Assembly: GCA_036504075.1 (NCBI GenBank)
Contig: DASXVX010000045.1
Span: 1-51,095, forward strand
Direction: 5' to 3'
Origin: DASXVX01 sp036504075
GTDB taxonomy: Bacteria; Bacillota; Sulfobacillia; Symbiobacteriales; Symbiobacteriaceae
Length of the DNA stretch: 51,095 bases
Numbering within the stretch: the first letter of the stretch is position 1; every line of letters starts with the position of its first letter. The position numbers and the translations under genes are program-made. A model generated the notes under the pieces. That model worked only from the letters and a program-made list of their open reading frames with translations. It did no database searches and was not told the DNA's origin. Of this stretch, positions 1 through 7,758 are shown one piece after another.

Positions 1-2
1 CC

Positions 3-950
3 TACGACCTCGCCTGGGCCGGTCCGACCCCGGCCGAACTCGCCGCCCTCGCCCTGGACGGGACGGTAAAGCTCGAGTTCGCCCCCGGCCCGCTGGGCAG
101 CCTGCGGGCCACGCCCGACTTCAAGGTCTCCTGGTTCCTGGTGCCCGCCGACTGGGATGCCGTGAAGAAGCCCGGCGGCGTCGTGAATCTGCAGCAGGCA
201 ACCAGCCTGCCCGGGACCCTGACCGGGTCCGCACCCGTTTCGCTGAAGCTGGACAGCCTCCCCCCAGACGGCGGGCTGCTCATCGGCGTGATCGACGCCG
301 AGGGTCTGGCCCGCATGGGCAACCTGCCCGAGGCGATCGCCGCGCGGGCGCTGCTGGGCGCCGCTTATGACCCCAAGAAAGCCTTCACCCCGCCTAACGT
401 CACCGAAATGGTCACCCGCCCGGACGGCACCAGCGGGCTGACCAACAACTTCCTGACCATCCCATTCAAGGCGCCGGTCGATCTGGCCGTGGCGAATCTT
501 TCCGCCCCGGCCGCGGTCGCTTGCCCCGACAACCGGCCGCCGTTCCCCGTCACCTGGGTCATCCGCAACCGCTCCACCCGGACGGTATCAGGTATCCCCT
601 ATGAGATCCGGGTGACCGACGGGCTGGGCACCCGGCCGTTCGCCCGCACCGGCACCTTCCCGCCCGGCGATACGCCGGGGAGCATGAACGTCCCCCTGCG
701 CACCTGCGGCGGGGTCTACACCGTTACCGTGCGGGTCAACCTGCCGGAGCCGGGCGCCGTAAAGGAGACCGATTACGGGAACAACTCGGCGTCGGCGACC
801 ACCGCGGTGGATGAGGCGGCCGTTGTCGATGCGGCCAGCCCGGCCGGCGGCAGGGACGACGTCATCATCGTGCCGGACGACTGCCAGGCCAACCCGGACG
901 CCACCAGCCGGCAGCCCTGCCTCAACTATCCGCATTTGATCATTCCTTGA
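3..950 (+). CDS. CARDB-like domain protein, 5' truncated by window edge
   Basis: The reading frame is open from the first bases of the window, so the gene starts upstream; a GTG at 141 is in frame but has no convincing ribosome binding site. The C-terminal half, from about 480, resembles an Ig-like CARDB fold (start DLAVANL, later VTWVIRNRS, end YGNNSASATT), a module common in bacterial surface proteins for adhesion or protein contact. Its last residues contain a short Cys-bearing tail (DDCQAN...RQPCLN). The substrate is unknown. The family call rests on pattern recognition only; the protein is probably extracellular, but its signal peptide would lie outside the window. Confidence 0.6.
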   Translation, partial: YDLAWAGPTPAELAALALDGTVKLEFAPGPLGSLRATPDFKVSWFLVPADWDAVKKPGGVVNLQQATSLPGTLTGSAPVSLKLDSLPPDGGLLIGVIDAEGLARMGNLPEAIAARALLGAAYDPKKAFTPPNVTEMVTRPDGTSGLTNNFLTIPFKAPVDLAVANLSAPAAVACPDNRPPFPVTWVIRNRSTRTVSGIPYEIRVTDGLGTRPFARTGTFPPGDTPGSMNVPLRTCGGVYTVTVRVNLPEPGAVKETDYGNNSASATTAVDEAAVVDAASPAGGRDDVIIVPDDCQANPDATSRQPCLNYPHLIIP

Positions 951-1050
951 TCGGAGGTGAGATGGGCTCTGCTCCAGCAGTCTCTGTCATGGCAATTTGT
1001 AATGGTTGCCGGCGACCGGCTCGGTGTGACGGCCTTGACATGGATGCACA

Positions 1051-1085
1051 AGAGGCGCCAAAACCCTACGAAGGGTGGCGCCTCT
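1051..1085 (+). terminator. terminator-like hairpin
   Basis: AGAGGCGCC at 1051-1059 pairs with GGCGCCTCT at 1077-1085, and an inner ACCCT/AGGGT stem closes on an ACGA loop. It lies about 100 bases after the first gene. The downstream U-tract is poor (TTGCGT), so termination is plausible but not certain. Confidence 0.5.
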
Positions 1086-1189
1086 TGCGTCGTATAAGTG
1101 ACAACATGGAGGCTTGTTGCCTGGTCAATCACCGTTCGAGTGACTAACTGGGTCCAACTGCGAGTTGGTGTCGGAGGTGGAGAACCGTA

Positions 1190-1504
1190 GTGTTGGACGT
1201 CTGTGATGATATCAGGCCAGTCGCAAACAGCCTTGCGGCTGAAGGAAACACCGTCAGGGTATACCAGAACTGGCCTGGACTGATCGTGCATCTCTACCAA
1301 AGTCCTGCCGACCTGAAAAAGATCGCCAGGGAGTTGAAAGTACCTGACCATGACGATCAACTGGTCTGGTCAACAGCAGCCACGGGGAGACCGGCACGCC
1401 AACTGTGCTTTTTTGTCGAAGAACCCAACTTTCCGCTGCAGGCAGGATTTGGCGGACGGCTGGAGAAATTTCAAACGGAAGTTCACATTTGTACGCCGGC
1501 TTGA
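1190..1504 (+). CDS. small protein of unknown function
   Basis: A 104-residue frame starts at GTG 1190, with GGAGGTGG at 1173-1180 as a good ribosome binding site. I recognise no family. The composition is soluble and mixed-charge (for example PADLKKIARELKVPDHDD), with no signal peptide or membrane segment. Its stop codon overlaps the palindrome in front of the sorC-type regulator gene. It could be a genuine small gene or a chance frame; the good start site is the only positive evidence. Confidence 0.35.
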   Translation: MLDVCDDIRPVANSLAAEGNTVRVYQNWPGLIVHLYQSPADLKKIARELKVPDHDDQLVWSTAATGRPARQLCFFVEEPNFPLQAGFGGRLEKFQTEVHICTPA

Positions 1505-1517
1505 ACATATGTTCACA
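1481..1517 (+). promoter_or_regulatory. probable operator of the BMC operon regulator
   Basis: TGAACATATGTTCA at 1502-1515 is a perfect 14-bp palindrome, and GTTCACA occurs twice (1481-1487 and 1511-1517), 30 bp apart. It lies 22 bp before the SorC-type regulator gene. By analogy with SorC/DeoR proteins, which bind palindromes near their own promoters, this is inferred to be the autoregulatory operator for the whole BMC operon. Confidence 0.5.
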
Positions 1518-1537
1518 CCAGAGCGAGGTGAGGCCCG

Positions 1538-2491
1538 ATGGCCGACGACCAGCGCATGCTTCTGCTCAGCCAGGTCGCCCAGTTGTACTACGAGCAGAGC
1601 GCAACCCAGGAGGCCATTGCCGCCACGCTCAACATCTCCCGGCCGACCGTCTCCCGGCTCCTGAAGGAGGCTCGGGAGGAGGGCGTGGTGCAAATCGTCA
1701 TCAATACGCCGTTCCGGTTCGCCGCCGACGTCGAGGCCGAACTCATGCACGTGTTTCCGAATCTCCGGCGTGCGCAGGTAATTCGAACTTCGGATGCGAA
1801 TACGGTGCTCCGGATGGCAGCGGCGTACATCGCCCGGACCGTGAAAGACGGGGACGTGATCGGCGTCTCCTGGGGCAACACCCTGGAGCAGTTGACCCGC
1901 CACCTCCCGGCCAAGCCGCTGGCGGGCGCCACGGTGGTGCAGCTGAACGGCGGCGTGGCGCACGGTGCGGACACCAACGCCACGGAGATTGTCACCCGGT
2001 TCGGGCGGGCGTTCGGGGCGGACCCGTATTACCTGCAGGTACCCACCGTGGTGGACAGCCCGGCGGTAAAGCAGGCGCTGTTGCAGAACCGGGAGACGGC
2101 CCGGGTGTTGGAACTGGGGCAGCGGGCCAACGTGGCGGTCTACGGCATCGGCTATCCGGCCGGCGATTCGGTGCTGGTGCGGGCGGGGTACTTCACGCCC
2201 GACCACGTGGCCGAACTGCGGCGGCGGGGAGCGGTGGGCGACATTTGCTCCCGGCATTTCACGGCCCTGGGGGCCGTCTGCGACGAGGAACTTTACGCCC
2301 GGACCATCGGCCTGCCGCTGGAAGGGCTCCGGCACATCGAGCACGCCATCGCCGTCGTGGTGGGCGTGCACAAGGCGGCCGGCGTCCTGGGTGCGCTCCG
2401 GGGCGGACTCCTGAATGAACTGTTGGTCGATGAAGCCACGGCGCGGGAAGCACTGCGCCTGCACAAAGGTGGCGAAACCGCCGATGACTGA
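1538..2491 (+). CDS. SorC-family (DeoR-like) transcriptional regulator of the BMC operon
   Basis: This 317-residue protein has an N-terminal helix-turn-helix (about residues 10-55; QEAIAATLNISRPTVSRLL) followed by a sugar-phosphate-binding domain of the SorC/CggR/DeoR type (about 60-310, with GVSWGNTLEQL and a C-terminal HIEHAIAVVVG). Family members sense phosphorylated sugars. It is the first gene of the BMC operon and overlaps pduL by 8 bp, so it probably controls the operon in response to a sugar phosphate such as deoxyribose-5-phosphate (inference). GAGGTGAG precedes the ATG. Confidence 0.88.
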   Translation: MADDQRMLLLSQVAQLYYEQSATQEAIAATLNISRPTVSRLLKEAREEGVVQIVINTPFRFAADVEAELMHVFPNLRRAQVIRTSDANTVLRMAAAYIARTVKDGDVIGVSWGNTLEQLTRHLPAKPLAGATVVQLNGGVAHGADTNATEIVTRFGRAFGADPYYLQVPTVVDSPAVKQALLQNRETARVLELGQRANVAVYGIGYPAGDSVLVRAGYFTPDHVAELRRRGAVGDICSRHFTALGAVCDEELYARTIGLPLEGLRHIEHAIAVVVGVHKAAGVLGALRGGLLNELLVDEATAREALRLHKGGETADD

Positions 2492-3158
2492 AGAGGAAGT
2501 CGTCCAGCTAATCGCCCGCGAGGTGGTGGCCCGAATTCGGGAGGCCCGCGTCCCGGAGGGCCGCGCCCCGGACCCCCGCGACCCCGACCCCCGGAAGATG
2601 GTGCCGGTCAATATCAGTGCGCGGCATTTGCACCTGAGTCCGGCCCACGTGGAGGCGCTCTTCGGGCCAGCCGGATTGACCGTGCTGCGCCCGCTCATGC
2701 AGCCGGGCCAGTTCGCCGCCAACGAAACGGCGGCCGTAATCGGACCGAAGGGCGCGTTCCCAAAAGTGCGGGTACTAGGGCCGGCCCGGGGCGACACCCA
2801 ACTGGAGCTATCGCTCACCGACGCCCGAACCCTGGGGCTGGACGTGCCTGTCCGGCTCAGCGGCAACGTCGCCGGGACGCCGGGCATCACCCTGGAAACG
2901 GCCCGGGGGCGGGTGACCGTCCCGCAGGGGGTCATCGTGGCGGCCCGGCACATTCACCTGGACCCGGCGACTGCCGCCCGGTTCGGGATGCAGCAGGGGC
3001 AGCAGGTGCAGGTGCGGACGACCGGCGTCCGGCCGCTCATTTTCGATGGCGTGGTGGTCCGGGTCAGCGAGCGGTTCGTACCGGAGTTCCACGTGGACAC
3101 CGACGAGGGCAACGCCGCCGCCGTGCGGGACGGCGACCTGATGGAAATTCTGGCGTAA
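2484..3158 (+). CDS. pduL: PduL-type phosphate acyltransferase, BMC luminal enzyme
   Basis: Converts acyl-CoA (here probably acetyl-CoA) and phosphate into acyl phosphate, regenerating CoA inside the microcompartment. The protein has 224 residues. The zinc-ligand signatures of the family are all visible: SARHLHLS (His48, His50), Glu81 in NETAAVIGPKG, AARHIHLD (His156, His158) and His203 in EFHVDTDEGNA. The first 20 residues form an amphipathic helix (MTEEEVVQLIAREVV) joined by a Pro/Asp-rich linker, the form of an encapsulation peptide. I chose ATG 2484, with AAAGGTGG upstream and an 8-bp overlap with the regulator gene, over an in-frame ATG at 2415, because the encapsulation peptide begins exactly there. 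Confidence 0.93.
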   Translation: MTEEEVVQLIAREVVARIREARVPEGRAPDPRDPDPRKMVPVNISARHLHLSPAHVEALFGPAGLTVLRPLMQPGQFAANETAAVIGPKGAFPKVRVLGPARGDTQLELSLTDARTLGLDVPVRLSGNVAGTPGITLETARGRVTVPQGVIVAARHIHLDPATAARFGMQQGQQVQVRTTGVRPLIFDGVVVRVSERFVPEFHVDTDEGNAAAVRDGDLMEILA

Positions 3159-3245
3159 AGGCTTTGCGGGGGCGTGCGGCAGGGCCGGCGCTCCGGCGGG
3201 CGGGGTTGGTTCGCTTTCAGTAAACCTTCGCAGGGGGGAATTTGA

Positions 3246-3530
3246 ATGGGTATGGAGGCTCTGGGCATGGTTGAGACCCGCGGCCTGGTCTCGATGATCG
3301 AGGCGGCCGACGCGATGGTCAAGGCCGCCAACGTGCGGTTGGTGGGGTACGAAAAGATCGGGTCCGGCTATGTCACCGCCATCGTGCGGGGCGACGTTGC
3401 CGCCGTGAAGTCGGCGGTTGACGCCGGTGCGGCTGCGGCCGCCAAGGTCGGCGAAGTGATCTCCGTGCACGTGATCCCGCGCCCGCATTCGGATCTGGAC
3501 GTCACACTTCCGATCGCACTCAAAGACTAA
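3246..3530 (+). CDS. BMC-H hexameric shell protein (PduA/CcmK family)
   Basis: A single BMC domain of 94 residues: MEALGMVETRG start, AADAMVKAANV helix, VTAIVRGDVAAVKSAVDAG and the HVIPRPH strand are diagnostic. Six copies form the flat hexagonal tile of the shell facet, with a central metabolite pore. It is preceded by a GGGGGG ribosome binding site. The paralogue at 6335 is very similar, so the shell facets may contain mixed hexamers. Confidence 0.95.
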   Translation: MGMEALGMVETRGLVSMIEAADAMVKAANVRLVGYEKIGSGYVTAIVRGDVAAVKSAVDAGAAAAAKVGEVISVHVIPRPHSDLDVTLPIALKD

Positions 3531-3600
3531 GCTCTTACCGGCGGGTGGGCGGGGAGGCCCGGTCCGGCTCGCCGGCAACTCCGAAAAGGCGGTGAGTTCC

Positions 3601-3894
3601 TTGATCCTGGCCCGTGTTATCGGCACGGTGGTTGCCACACGCAAGGATGAGAAGTTGTCGGGGTTTAAGCTGCAAATTGTACAGCCGGTTGCCCTGGCCG
3701 ACATGAGCCCGGATGGTAAGCCGCTGGTCGCAGTAGATGCCGTGGGGGCGGGCGAGGGGGAGATCGTCATGGTCTGCTCTGGGTCGAGCGCCCGGCAGAC
3801 GTCTCGGACCAAAGACACGCCGACGGATGCGGTCATCATGGCGATTGTGGACTCTTTGGATGTGGATGGTCGTCGGACGTTCACCAAAAGTTAG
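3601..3894 (+). CDS. BMC-P pentameric vertex protein (EutN/CcmL family), copy 1
   Basis: Caps the shell vertices as a pentamer. The family signature ILARVIGTVVATRKDEK is at the very N-terminus, followed by the VDAVGAGEGEIVMV strand and DAVIMAIVD. I prefer TTG 3601, because homologues begin one or two residues before LARV and an AAAAGGCGG site lies upstream; GTG 3592 would add three residues. The C-terminal extension (SLDVDGRRTFTKS) is short. It is the first of three pentamer genes in this operon. Confidence 0.9.
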   Translation: MILARVIGTVVATRKDEKLSGFKLQIVQPVALADMSPDGKPLVAVDAVGAGEGEIVMVCSGSSARQTSRTKDTPTDAVIMAIVDSLDVDGRRTFTKS

Positions 3895-3925
3895 CCTCTT
3901 TCGGTAGAACCGTCCGCATTTTGGT

Positions 3926-4158
3926 GGACACGCTCCGATTGGGGGCCGGGCATTCGCGGCGGGGCGCTCCATGACGGACACGCTCCGATTGGGGGCCAGG
4001 CATTCGCGGTGGGGCGCTTACCTTTGTCATGATTCTCGCCGCCCGTGGCTCTCTCGCTCACTGGTAGGCGAAGTATGTCGTCGTCGCTCCTTTCGCGCAC
4101 GTGCTGCTGCGAATCTTGAACTGACGCCCCGATGCTCATAAAACCCCCAATCGGAGCG
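3926..4158. repeat. structured dispersed repeat, copy A
   Basis: This fills most of the 385-base gap between the first BMC-P gene and the aldehyde dehydrogenase gene. Two 43-nt direct repeats (3926-3968 and 3976-4018, two mismatches) precede a core of about 110 nt. The perfect inverted repeat CGCTCCGATTGGGGG (3981-3995) and CCCCCAATCGGAGCG (4144-4158) brackets the core. The core is shared with a second copy at 15540-15791. It could be a miniature non-autonomous mobile element or a transcribed structured RNA; it begins 31 nt after a stop codon, as copy B does (30 nt). Confidence 0.75.
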
Positions 4159-4279
4159 TTCGGCATTCCGCGTTAGGCGGCACCGGGTCGGCGTCAGGGC
4201 TCTTTGGGCCGGCCGTCGGGCGGTTCGGCCGAGCAGGCCCTTCCTTTTAGCGCTGGGAATCCGGCCGTGAGGTGATTGC

Positions 4280-5740
4280 ATGCTTGCCAAAGAACAGATC
4301 GCTGCGCTGGTCGATGAGGTCATGCAGAAGCTGGCGGCCCAGGGGGCTGCGGACCCTGGCGCCCATGCGGGTGCTCGGGAGGCGGCTCGGGCGGTGGCCG
4401 AAGGCGCTGTGTACGTCAACCCGTCGGGGATCTATGCTGCCATCGATCAGGCGGCTGCGGCCGCACGGGCGGCGTTTCTTCAGCTTCAGGCGCTGCCGTT
4501 GACGCAGCGCAAGGCGATCATCGAGGCGATGCGGGCTGCCGCCCGTGCTCATGCCCGCCCGCTGGCGGAGCACGCCGTGCGGGAGACCGGGCTGGGGCGG
4601 GTGGACGACAAGGTTTCGAAGAACCTGTTTGCCGCCAACAAGACGCCGGGCGTGGCGGATATCATCACCACTGCCTGGTCTGGCGACGATGGGCTGACCA
4701 TCGTGGAGCGGGCGCCGTTCGGCGTCATCGGGGCGATTACGCCCACGACCAACCCGGCCGCGACCGTCATCAACAACGCCATCAGCCTGGTCGCCGGCGG
4801 CAATGGTGTGGTCTTCAACTTCCATCCCGCGGCCAAAGGCGTTTCGGCCGCGGCCGTGGAGGTTCTGAACCGGGCCATTTCAGAGGCCGGCGGCCCTGAT
4901 TCGCTGCTCACTTGTGTGGCCGAGCCGACCATCGAGTCGGCCCAGGCGCTCATGAAGCATAACGCCGTTGATGCGCTTTTGGTGACCGGGGGCGGGCCGG
5001 TTGTCAAGCTGGCCATGACTTCCGGCAAAAAGACCTGGGCGGCCGGTCCCGGCAACCCGCCGACGCTGGTGGATGAGACGGCCGACCTCGCGAAGGCGGC
5101 GAAACAGATCGTCGATGGGGCTTCCTTCGACAACACCGTGCTCTGCACCGCCGAAAAGGAATGCCTGGTGGTCTCCGCCGTGGCGGATAAGCTCAAGGAG
5201 CTCATGGTTGCGAACGGCGCCTACGAGGTGAAGTGGGCCGAGACCGACCGGCTCATGCGGCTGCTCTATCCCACTGGCGATCTTTCCGGGCACGGGATCA
5301 ACCGCAAGTACATCGGCAAGGACGCCACCCTGATTCTCAAGGACGCGGGGATTTCCGCCCCGGCTGGGACCCGGCTGGCGATTTGCGAGGTGCCGTTTGA
5401 CCATCCGTTCGTCCAGAACGAGATGATGATGCCGGTCCTGCCCATCGTCCGGGTGCCGGACGTGAATACCGGCATCGAACTGGCGATCAAAGCCGAGAAG
5501 GGAAATCACCACACCGGCTCCATTCACTCCAACGACATTCGGAACATGTCGCGGATGGCCAGGGAGTCCAACCTGTCCATCTTCGTGAAGAACGGGCCGC
5601 ACTACGCCGGCCTGGGCATCGGCGGAGAGGGGTTCTGCTCGCTCTCCATCGCCGGTACCAGCGGCGACGGCATCACTTCGGCCCGGACCTTTACCCGGGA
5701 GCACCGCTGCGTGCTGGTCGGCGCTTTCCGGATTATCTGA
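4280..5740 (+). CDS. CoA-acylating aldehyde dehydrogenase (PduP/EutE type), BMC luminal enzyme
   Basis: Oxidises an aldehyde, here probably acetaldehyde, with NAD+ and CoA to acyl-CoA. The 486-residue protein starts with an encapsulation-peptide-like amphipathic helix (MLAKEQIAALVDEVMQKLAAQ) and an Ala/Gly-rich linker. The catalytic domain follows from about residue 45, with NAD-binding segment PFGVIGAITPTTNPAATV, GPGNPP, and the active-site Cys289 in SFDNTVLCTAEKE. ATG 4280 is supported by GAGGTGA six bases upstream. It would receive acetaldehyde from the DeoC fusion protein and pass acetyl-CoA to PduL. Confidence 0.94.
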   Translation: MLAKEQIAALVDEVMQKLAAQGAADPGAHAGAREAARAVAEGAVYVNPSGIYAAIDQAAAAARAAFLQLQALPLTQRKAIIEAMRAAARAHARPLAEHAVRETGLGRVDDKVSKNLFAANKTPGVADIITTAWSGDDGLTIVERAPFGVIGAITPTTNPAATVINNAISLVAGGNGVVFNFHPAAKGVSAAAVEVLNRAISEAGGPDSLLTCVAEPTIESAQALMKHNAVDALLVTGGGPVVKLAMTSGKKTWAAGPGNPPTLVDETADLAKAAKQIVDGASFDNTVLCTAEKECLVVSAVADKLKELMVANGAYEVKWAETDRLMRLLYPTGDLSGHGINRKYIGKDATLILKDAGISAPAGTRLAICEVPFDHPFVQNEMMMPVLPIVRVPDVNTGIELAIKAEKGNHHTGSIHSNDIRNMSRMARESNLSIFVKNGPHYAGLGIGGEGFCSLSIAGTSGDGITSARTFTREHRCVLVGAFRII

Positions 5741-5766
5741 CCCGCTGCTGACCGGGGGTGGACCGC

Positions 5767-6333
5767 ATGACGGAATCCCGCATCGCCATCGGCATCGTCG
5801 AAGCCGACAGCATCGCCTACGGCATCAAGGCCGCGGACGCCATGCTGAAGATGGCGGCGGTGGAGCTTTTGGACACCTTCGCCACCAGCCCCGGCAAGTA
5901 CCTGACGCTGGTGGCGGGCGACGTGGCTTCCGTGGCCGCCGCGGTGGAGGCGGGGGCTGCGGAGGCGGCGGATTCGCTGCTCGGGCAGCTTGTAATCGCA
6001 CACCTGCATCCGCAGGTGCTGCCGGCCATGAAGGGGAATATTCCGCCTGTGGAAGTAAAGGCGATCGGCGTCGTGGAGACGTCGACCGTGGCCGGCGTGA
6101 TCCGAGCGGCCGATGCGGCCGTGAAGTGCGCCGTGGTTGATCTGATTGAGCTGCGGATGGCCCGGGGCCTGGGCGGCAAGGGCTACGTCACCTTTACCGG
6201 CGACGTGGGCTCCGTTCAGGCCGGCGTGGAGGCCGCGGCGGCCGCCGCTGAGGCGGACGGGGCACTGCTGGCGACCACCGTGATCCCGGCCCCGCATGAA
6301 GATTTGAAACCCGCTCTGAGGAGGAACCGTTAA
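5767..6333 (+). CDS. BMC-T tandem-domain trimeric shell protein (PduT-like)
   Basis: Two BMC domains in tandem in 188 residues: the first from about residue 3 (AIGIVEADSIAYGIKAADAM), the second from about residue 93 (KAIGVVETSTVAGVIRAAD). Three copies form a pseudohexamer with a large central pore. ATG 5767 is chosen because GGGGGTGG lies just upstream; GTG 5758 is the alternative. I see no Cys in the pore-lining region, so an Fe-S cluster like that of PduT is not supported. Confidence 0.92.
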   Translation: MTESRIAIGIVEADSIAYGIKAADAMLKMAAVELLDTFATSPGKYLTLVAGDVASVAAAVEAGAAEAADSLLGQLVIAHLHPQVLPAMKGNIPPVEVKAIGVVETSTVAGVIRAADAAVKCAVVDLIELRMARGLGGKGYVTFTGDVGSVQAGVEAAAAAAEADGALLATTVIPAPHEDLKPALRRNR

Positions 6334-6334
6334 G

Positions 6335-6637
6335 ATGGCTCTACAGGCGCTTGGCATGATTGAAACCCGTGGCTTTGTCGGTTCGGTCGAGGCGGCTGAC
6401 GCCATGGCCAAGGCGGCGAACGTTCAGATCATCGGTCAGGTCCAGATCGGCGCCGCGTACATTACGGTCATGTGCCGGGGCGACGTGGGCGCTGTCAAGG
6501 CCGCCGTAGACGCCGGCACTGCCGCCGCCGAGCGGGTGGGCCAGCTGGTCTCCGCACACGTGATTCCGCGGCCGCACGACGAAGTCGAGAAGATCCTGCC
6601 GAAGGCCAAGGTCCCGGCGGCCAAGGCGGCTGACTAG
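6335..6637 (+). CDS. BMC-H hexameric shell protein, second paralogue
   Basis: A 100-residue single BMC domain (ALGMIETRGFVGSVEAADAMAKAANV, RGDVGAVKAAVDAG, HVIPRPHDEVEK), with a longer Lys/Ala-rich tail than the copy at 3246. GAGGAGGAACC precedes the ATG, which begins one base after the BMC-T stop, indicating translational coupling. Confidence 0.95.
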   Translation: MALQALGMIETRGFVGSVEAADAMAKAANVQIIGQVQIGAAYITVMCRGDVGAVKAAVDAGTAAAERVGQLVSAHVIPRPHDEVEKILPKAKVPAAKAAD

Positions 6638-6650
6638 GAGTTGATCCCTC

Positions 6651-7100
6651 ATGCGCATCGCCATTGCCGGCGATCACGGCGGCTATGAAATGAAAGAAGA
6701 CCTGAAAGTCTACCTGAAAGAACTGGGGCACAGCGTCGTGGACCTGGGGCCGGCGGATACGCAGCCCGTGGATTACCCGGATTTTGCCGTCCAGGTCGGC
6801 GTGGCCGTGGCAGCCGGTCTGGTGGACCGCGGCATCATGGTCGACGGGGCCGGTATCGGCTCTTGCATGGTGGCCAACAAGGTGCCCGGCTGCCGCGCCG
6901 CCATGTGCTATGACCTGTCGACCGCCAATAACGCCCGGGAGCACAACGATGCCAACGTGCTCACCCTGGGCGGCGGGCTGGTCGGCAAGAGCCTGGCCCG
7001 GCAAATCGCCAAGACCTTCATTGACACGCCTTTTGCCGGCGGACGCCATTCCCGGCGGGTGGACAAAATTAAAGCGATGGACGGGGGTGCCACCCCGTGA
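6651..7100 (+). CDS. rpiB: RpiB/LacAB-family sugar-phosphate isomerase with altered active site
   Basis: Members interconvert ribose-5-phosphate and ribulose-5-phosphate, or related aldose/ketose phosphates. The 149-residue length, the AGDHGG start, the REHND motif (His98) and GGRHSRRVDKI all fit the family. The catalytic Cys loop of E. coli RpiB (CGTGVG) is replaced here by DGAGIG, placing Asp65 at the Cys position. It has no encapsulation peptide. Its place between shell genes suggests it supplies or drains the sugar phosphate used by the DeoC protein (inference). The stop overlaps the next start by one base. Confidence 0.9.
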   Translation: MRIAIAGDHGGYEMKEDLKVYLKELGHSVVDLGPADTQPVDYPDFAVQVGVAVAAGLVDRGIMVDGAGIGSCMVANKVPGCRAAMCYDLSTANNAREHNDANVLTLGGGLVGKSLARQIAKTFIDTPFAGGRHSRRVDKIKAMDGGATP

Positions 7101-7420
7101 TGTCCGGCCGTGTGATCGGGGTTTGCGTCTGTACCCGCAAGGATGAGCAACTGGTGGGCAGGAAGCTGCTGGCCGTGCAGCCGATCAAGTCCGACGGCTC
7201 GCCGGCCGGCAAGCCGGCCCTGGCCGTGGATCTCGTCGGGGCGGGCGCCGGGGAAGTCGTTCTGCTCACCAAATCCCGCGACGCTTCGCTGGCGGCCGGC
7301 GGCGCGCCGGTGGACCTGGCGATCGTCGGCATCGCCGACCACATGACCACGCCCCCGCACCGGGCCATGGATCTCAAAGCTTTGGGCTTCAAGCTCCCGG
7401 CGACCGAAGGGGGGCCGTGA
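7100..7420 (+). CDS. BMC-P pentameric vertex protein, copy 2
   Basis: EutN/CcmL family, 106 residues: SGRVIGVCVCTRKDEQLVGRK start and VDLVGAGAGEVVLL. It is longer than the other two copies because of a C-terminal extension (about 25 residues after IVGIADHM) ending in LKALGFKLPATEGGP. ATG 7100 overlaps the rpiB stop by one base. Confidence 0.9.
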   Translation: MSGRVIGVCVCTRKDEQLVGRKLLAVQPIKSDGSPAGKPALAVDLVGAGAGEVVLLTKSRDASLAAGGAPVDLAIVGIADHMTTPPHRAMDLKALGFKLPATEGGP

Positions 7421-7422
7421 CC

Positions 7423-7692
7423 ATGCTGCTGGCGCGGGTGAAAGGGCAAATGGTCTGCACCATCAAGCAATCCGGCTTTCAGGGCGAAAAGCTATTGATC
7501 GTAGAGCCGCTGGACCCGCTCACCGGCAAGGCGGACGGCACGGAAGTGATCGCCTGCGACCGGGCGGATGCCGGCGTGGGCGATATTGTGTTGCTGCTCC
7601 AGGAAGGCGGGTCGGCCCGTCAGGTCATGGGCAAGCCGGACCTGGGCATCGAGGCGCTCGTCGTGGCCTTTATTGATCGGATATACGTTTGA
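7423..7692 (+). CDS. BMC-P pentameric vertex protein, copy 3
   Basis: EutN/CcmL family, 89 residues: MLLARVKGQMVCTIKQSGFQGEKL, VGDIVLLLQEGGSAR and a closing VVAFIDRIYV. This is the compact, canonical length. ATG 7423 is preferred over GTG 7417 because the GGGGGG site at about 7409 is then correctly spaced. Three different pentamers suggest non-equivalent shell vertices or mixed pentamers. Confidence 0.92.
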   Translation: MLLARVKGQMVCTIKQSGFQGEKLLIVEPLDPLTGKADGTEVIACDRADAGVGDIVLLLQEGGSARQVMGKPDLGIEALVVAFIDRIYV

Positions 7693-7758
7693 GTGACAAA
7701 GCGCCCGGCGCTCGGCGCCGTGCGGGTCACGCAATAGTCGCCAGGAGGCGTTTGGGAT

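Noticed and set aside
947..1147. 66-codon frame after the first gene
   Set aside because: The apparent GGAGGTGAG site is badly spaced, the frame runs through the terminator-like hairpin at 1051-1085, and the peptide has no recognisable feature.
4027..4166. Shared peptide (DILRLPVSE...GENHDK) encoded on the minus strand in both repeat copies
   Set aside because: The nucleotide changes between copies are mostly non-synonymous at variable sites and the flanking peptide differs; the similarity follows from DNA homology, not coding constraint.
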